From contig NZ_NHSK01000085.1 in the NCBI RefSeq assembly GCF_016653355.1, positions 1 through 38,457 of the forward strand: 38,457 bases of DNA, in the 5' to 3' direction. This document shows, piece after piece, positions 35,958 through 38,457 of this stretch. Positions within the stretch are counted from its first letter, which is position 1; each line of letters opens with the position of its first letter. The DNA comes from Rhodoplanes elegans (lineage in GTDB: Bacteria; Pseudomonadota; Alphaproteobacteria; Rhizobiales; Xanthobacteraceae). Under the pieces are notes generated by a model. That model did no database searches. It was not told the origin of the DNA and worked only from the letters and a program-made list of their open reading frames with translations. A program made the translations under genes and the position numbers.

Positions 35958-36293
35958 ATGGACGACCACGAGCAGCGCGTGCGCGAGCGCGCCTTTCAGA
36001 TCTGGCAGGAGCACGGCTGTCCGGACGGGCAGGCCGAGGCGCATTGGGAGATGGCGCGCGAGCTGGTCGCCATCGAGGAAAACCAGGACCTGACGCTGGT
36101 TCCGGTGGCGCGCGATCCCGACGACCCGACCATCGCGGCCGACGCGGTCGAGGAGGCGGGTCCCGCCGCCAATGCGGCCGGCGAGCTGCCGACCCTGACC
36201 GACGAGGGCGAGCAGAGCTACCCGCCGAGCCGCGAGGCGGAGCGCGAGGCTGCGGCGTCCGGTCCGCCCGACGACACCAAGGCGGCCGAGTGA
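35958..36293 (+). CDS. DUF2934-domain protein
   Basis: A 111-residue acidic protein. The first 40 residues (EQRVRERAFQIWQEHGCPDG, then QAEAHWEMARELVA) are a DUF2934 domain, a short helical motif of unknown function that is frequent in rhizobia and often near glycogen/trehalose genes. The remainder is disordered, rich in Glu, Asp, Pro and Ala, and ends PDDTKAAE. AGGAG precedes the ATG at 35958. It has its own EcfG-type promoter at 35875-35900, and the GH15 gene follows 127 bases later on the same strand. It may be a stress-related or enzyme-associated accessory protein; nothing more can be read from the sequence. Confidence 0.85.
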   Translation: MDDHEQRVRERAFQIWQEHGCPDGQAEAHWEMARELVAIEENQDLTLVPVARDPDDPTIAADAVEEAGPAANAAGELPTLTDEGEQSYPPSREAEREAAASGPPDDTKAAE

Positions 36294-36420
36294 GGTCCGC
36301 CGCGCGACGCGCGTCGCGTGACGCACGCCGCCCGACATCGCGGCCGCGTATCGGCCACAGAGCCGCACGAGGATGGCGGGCTGCCGCAGGTCGCGGCCAG
36401 CCCGCCGAGTTCCTGCCTCC

Positions 36421-38232
36421 ATGCCCTCCCGCATCGAAGACTATGCCCTGATCGGCGACGGCGAGACCGCCGCGCTCGTCGACCGCACCGGATCGATCGA
36501 CTGGCTGTGCTGGCCGCGTTTCGATTCCGACGCCTGCTTCGCGGCGCTGCTCGGCACGCCCGAGCACGGTCGCTGGCGCCTCGCGCCACGCGACCCGAGC
36601 GTGCGCGTCACCCGCCGCTACCGCGACTCGACCCTCATCCTCGAGACCCGCTTCGAGACCGCGTCCGGTGCCGTCGTTCTCACCGACTTCATGCCGCTGC
36701 GCGACGGCTCCTCCGAGGTCGTGCGGATGGTGACGGGCGTCTCCGGCCGCGTCGCCATGGCGATGGAGCTGGTGCTGCGCTTCGGCACCGGGGCGATCGT
36801 GCCGTGGGTCAGCCATCTCGAGGACGGCACGCTGCGCGCCATCGCCGGCCCCGACATGGTGGTGCTGCAGACGCCGGTGCGGCTCGAAGGCCGCGACCTC
36901 ACCACGGTCGCCGAGTTCACCGTGAGGGCGGGCGAGACAGTGCCGTTCGTGCTCGCCTTCGCGCCCTCGCATCATCCCCCGCCGCCGCCCGTCGACGCCG
37001 CCGCCGTGCTGGCCGAGACCGAGGCGTTCTGGCGCGACTGGGCGTCGAGCTGCCGGTCGGCCGGGCGCTGGTCGGCCATGGTGGTGCGCTCGCTCGTCAC
37101 CCTGAAGGCGCTGATCTACGCGCCGACCGGCGGCATCGTCGCGGCGCCGACCACGTCGCTGCCCGAATGCCTCGGCGGCACCCGCAACTGGGACTACCGC
37201 TTCTGCTGGGTGCGCGACTCGACGCTGACGCTGTTCGCTCTCATGAACGCCGGCTACTTTCACGAGGCGCAGGCGTGGCGCGACTGGCTCGTGCGGGCCG
37301 TCGCCGGCAGCCCGGAGCAGATCCAGATCATGTACGGGCTCGCCGGCGAGCGCCGCCTCACCGAGTGGGAAGTGTCGTGGCTGCCCGGCTACGAGGGCTC
37401 GCGGCCGGTGCGCATCGGCAACGACGCCTACCGCCAGCTCCAGCTCGACGTGTTTGGCGAGGTGATGGCGACGTTCCACCAGGCGCGCCACGGCGGGCTT
37501 GCCCCGACGACCTCCGGCTGGGATCTGCAGCAGCGCCTGCTCGCGCATCTCGACACGGTGTGGCGCGAGCCGGACGAGGGGATCTGGGAGGTGCGCGGGC
37601 CGCGCCAGCACTTCACCTTCTCCAAGGCGATGTGCTGGCTCGCCTATGATCGCGCGCTCCGCAGCGCCGAGGAGCACGGCCTGCCCGGGCCGGTCGCCGA
37701 GTGGCGGTCGAAGCGCGACGCGATCCACGCCGACATCTGCGCCAACGGCGTCGATCCGGCGCGCGGCTGCTTCGTCCAGGCCTACGGGTCGCGCGAGCTC
37801 GACGCGAGCCTGTTGCTGCTGCCCATCATCGGCTTCCTGCCGGTCGACGACCCGCGCATCGCCGCGACGGTCGCGGCGATCGAGCACGATCTGCTCTCCC
37901 ACGGCTTCGTGCTGCGCTACCGCAGCGAGACGACGGCGGACGGCCTGCCGCCCGGCGAGGGCGTCTTTCTCGCCTGCAGCTTCTGGCTGGTCGACGTCTA
38001 CGTGCTGCAGGGGCGCCGGGACGAGGCGCGCGCCCTGTTCGAGCGGCTCTTGTCGCTCGCCAACGATGTCGGCCTGTTCGCCGAGGAGTACGACGTCCAC
38101 ACCCGCCGCCAGGTCGGCAACTTTCCCCAGGCCTTCACCCACGTCGCGCTGGTCAACAGCGCCTACAATCTGGTCGGAACCCGCACGCCCGCGCCGGCCG
38201 AGCCGCCGGAGGCGGCGACGGCGGAGTCGTGA
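36421..38232 (+). CDS. GH15 glycoside hydrolase (glucoamylase/trehalase-like)
   Basis: A 603-residue GH15 enzyme. The N-terminal beta-sandwich starts at IEDYALIGDGETAALVDRTG followed by SIDWLCWPRFDSDACFAALLG, and the (alpha/alpha)6 barrel follows from about residue 240. The candidate general acid is E390 in DEGIWEVRG and the base E555 in LFAEEYD, both at the expected GH15 positions. LGGTRNWDYRFCWVRDSTLT is the substrate-site signature. There is no signal peptide, so it acts in the cytoplasm. Bacterial relatives include glucoamylases, glucodextranases and, in mycobacteria, trehalases. The context favours glucan or trehalose breakdown. Start at 36421 because the preceding 16 in-frame residues are unlike the family. 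Confidence 0.9.
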   Translation: MPSRIEDYALIGDGETAALVDRTGSIDWLCWPRFDSDACFAALLGTPEHGRWRLAPRDPSVRVTRRYRDSTLILETRFETASGAVVLTDFMPLRDGSSEVVRMVTGVSGRVAMAMELVLRFGTGAIVPWVSHLEDGTLRAIAGPDMVVLQTPVRLEGRDLTTVAEFTVRAGETVPFVLAFAPSHHPPPPPVDAAAVLAETEAFWRDWASSCRSAGRWSAMVVRSLVTLKALIYAPTGGIVAAPTTSLPECLGGTRNWDYRFCWVRDSTLTLFALMNAGYFHEAQAWRDWLVRAVAGSPEQIQIMYGLAGERRLTEWEVSWLPGYEGSRPVRIGNDAYRQLQLDVFGEVMATFHQARHGGLAPTTSGWDLQQRLLAHLDTVWREPDEGIWEVRGPRQHFTFSKAMCWLAYDRALRSAEEHGLPGPVAEWRSKRDAIHADICANGVDPARGCFVQAYGSRELDASLLLLPIIGFLPVDDPRIAATVAAIEHDLLSHGFVLRYRSETTADGLPPGEGVFLACSFWLVDVYVLQGRRDEARALFERLLSLANDVGLFAEEYDVHTRRQVGNFPQAFTHVALVNSAYNLVGTRTPAPAEPPEAATAES

Positions 38233-38291
38233 TCAGGTTGGCGTTGATAGATGTGAGCGGCCGACCGTTGACGTCGCGATGGCGCTCCGGC

Positions 38292-38330
38292 CCTCTCCCT
38301 GAGGGAGAGGACCGACGCGCAAAGCGCGTC
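38292..38330. repeat. CCTCTCCC-type hairpin repeat after the GH15 gene
   Basis: Two hairpins in a row: CCTCTCCC-TGA-GGGAGAGG (38292-38310) and GACGCGC-AAA-GCGCGTC (38314-38330), followed by GGGGTGAGCG. It belongs loosely to the same family as 671-835 and separates the GH15 gene from the transposase remnant or element. Confidence 0.75.
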
Positions 38331-38353
38331 GGGGTGAGCGACTGTCTTGGCTG

Positions 38354-38457
38354 TCAAGCGTTTTGCCATGGTCGATTGTCCCTGAGCATGGCGTTGAGGA
38401 TTGTCAGTAGCTTCCGAGCGACGGCGATCAAGGCGACCATCTTCGGCTTGCCGGCAC
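38354..38457 (-). CDS. 3' end of an IS110-family transposase (runs off the window)
   Basis: The last 104 bases, read on the minus strand, encode a C-terminus containing GKPKMVALIAVARKLLTILN and then AMLRDNRPWQ, closing with TGA at 38354-38356. The sequence is the characteristic end of the transposase IS116/IS110/IS902 C-terminal domain. Only 34 codons are visible and the start is beyond the window edge, so it cannot be said whether the element is intact. IS110 elements lack long terminal inverted repeats, and none is seen here. Confidence 0.8.
   Translation of the reverse strand, partial: AGKPKMVALIAVARKLLTILNAMLRDNRPWQNA

Noticed and set aside
33217-38142. A minus-strand open frame of about 1640 codons opposite treY, DUF2934 and GH15
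   Set aside because: It mirrors three well-supported genes, is rich in Arg, Gly, Val, Asp and His as shadow frames in high-GC DNA are, and has no domain or start signal.

Overview
The window is high-GC DNA packed with genes and looks chromosomal. The gene families, the gene neighbourhoods (PetP/PetR-type regulators beside a branched-chain aminotransferase, an mtnP/apt pair, a GlgE-type trehalose/glycogen cluster) and the dispersed palindromic intergenic repeats all fit an alphaproteobacterium of the Hyphomicrobiales (Bradyrhizobium/Rhodoplanes-like). The species cannot be named from the sequence alone.

Left part (1-13 kb) is mixed housekeeping and transport. It holds moaE (molybdopterin synthase large subunit), the potassium transporter kup, and a branched-chain aminotransferase divergent from a MarR regulator, an OmpR-type response regulator and a sensor kinase. 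These are followed by a divergent TetR / di-iron metallo-beta-lactamase-fold pair between two copies of one repeat, a DctA/GltP-type symporter with a strong terminator, a GlsB-like small membrane protein, a second TetR regulator, and a Doc-type toxin with a small overlapping partner. proC closes this part.

Middle part (13.4-19.2 kb) carries mtnP and apt, which act in sequence to salvage adenine from methylthioadenosine. They are separated by a 499-residue membrane/TPR protein of unknown function in visibly more AT-rich DNA, a TrmO-like protein and a 66-residue membrane protein. A DUF985 cupin and glyoxalase II (gloB) follow.

Right part (19.4-38.2 kb) is a carbohydrate-storage and stress cluster. 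malQ and otsA lie on the minus strand. Divergent from them are glgE, a treS-maltokinase fusion, glgB, glgX and treY, then a DUF2934 gene and a GH15 hydrolase. Together they describe a trehalose-glycogen cycle: OtsA starts trehalose synthesis; TreS/maltokinase and GlgE push trehalose into alpha-glucan through maltose 1-phosphate; GlgB branches it; GlgX, MalQ and TreY mobilise it back towards maltooligosyl-trehalose; the GH15 enzyme hydrolyses an end product. treZ, otsB, glgA and glgC are not in the window. Three sites matching the alphaproteobacterial general-stress sigma factor EcfG (GGAAC-N16/17-CGTT or one base off) sit at the expected places upstream of otsA, glgE and the DUF2934 gene. This suggests the whole cluster belongs to the general stress response.

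The last 104 bases hold the 3' end of an IS110-family transposase. At least five families of palindromic intergenic repeats fill most spaces between genes. No rRNA, tRNA or CRISPR array was recognised.
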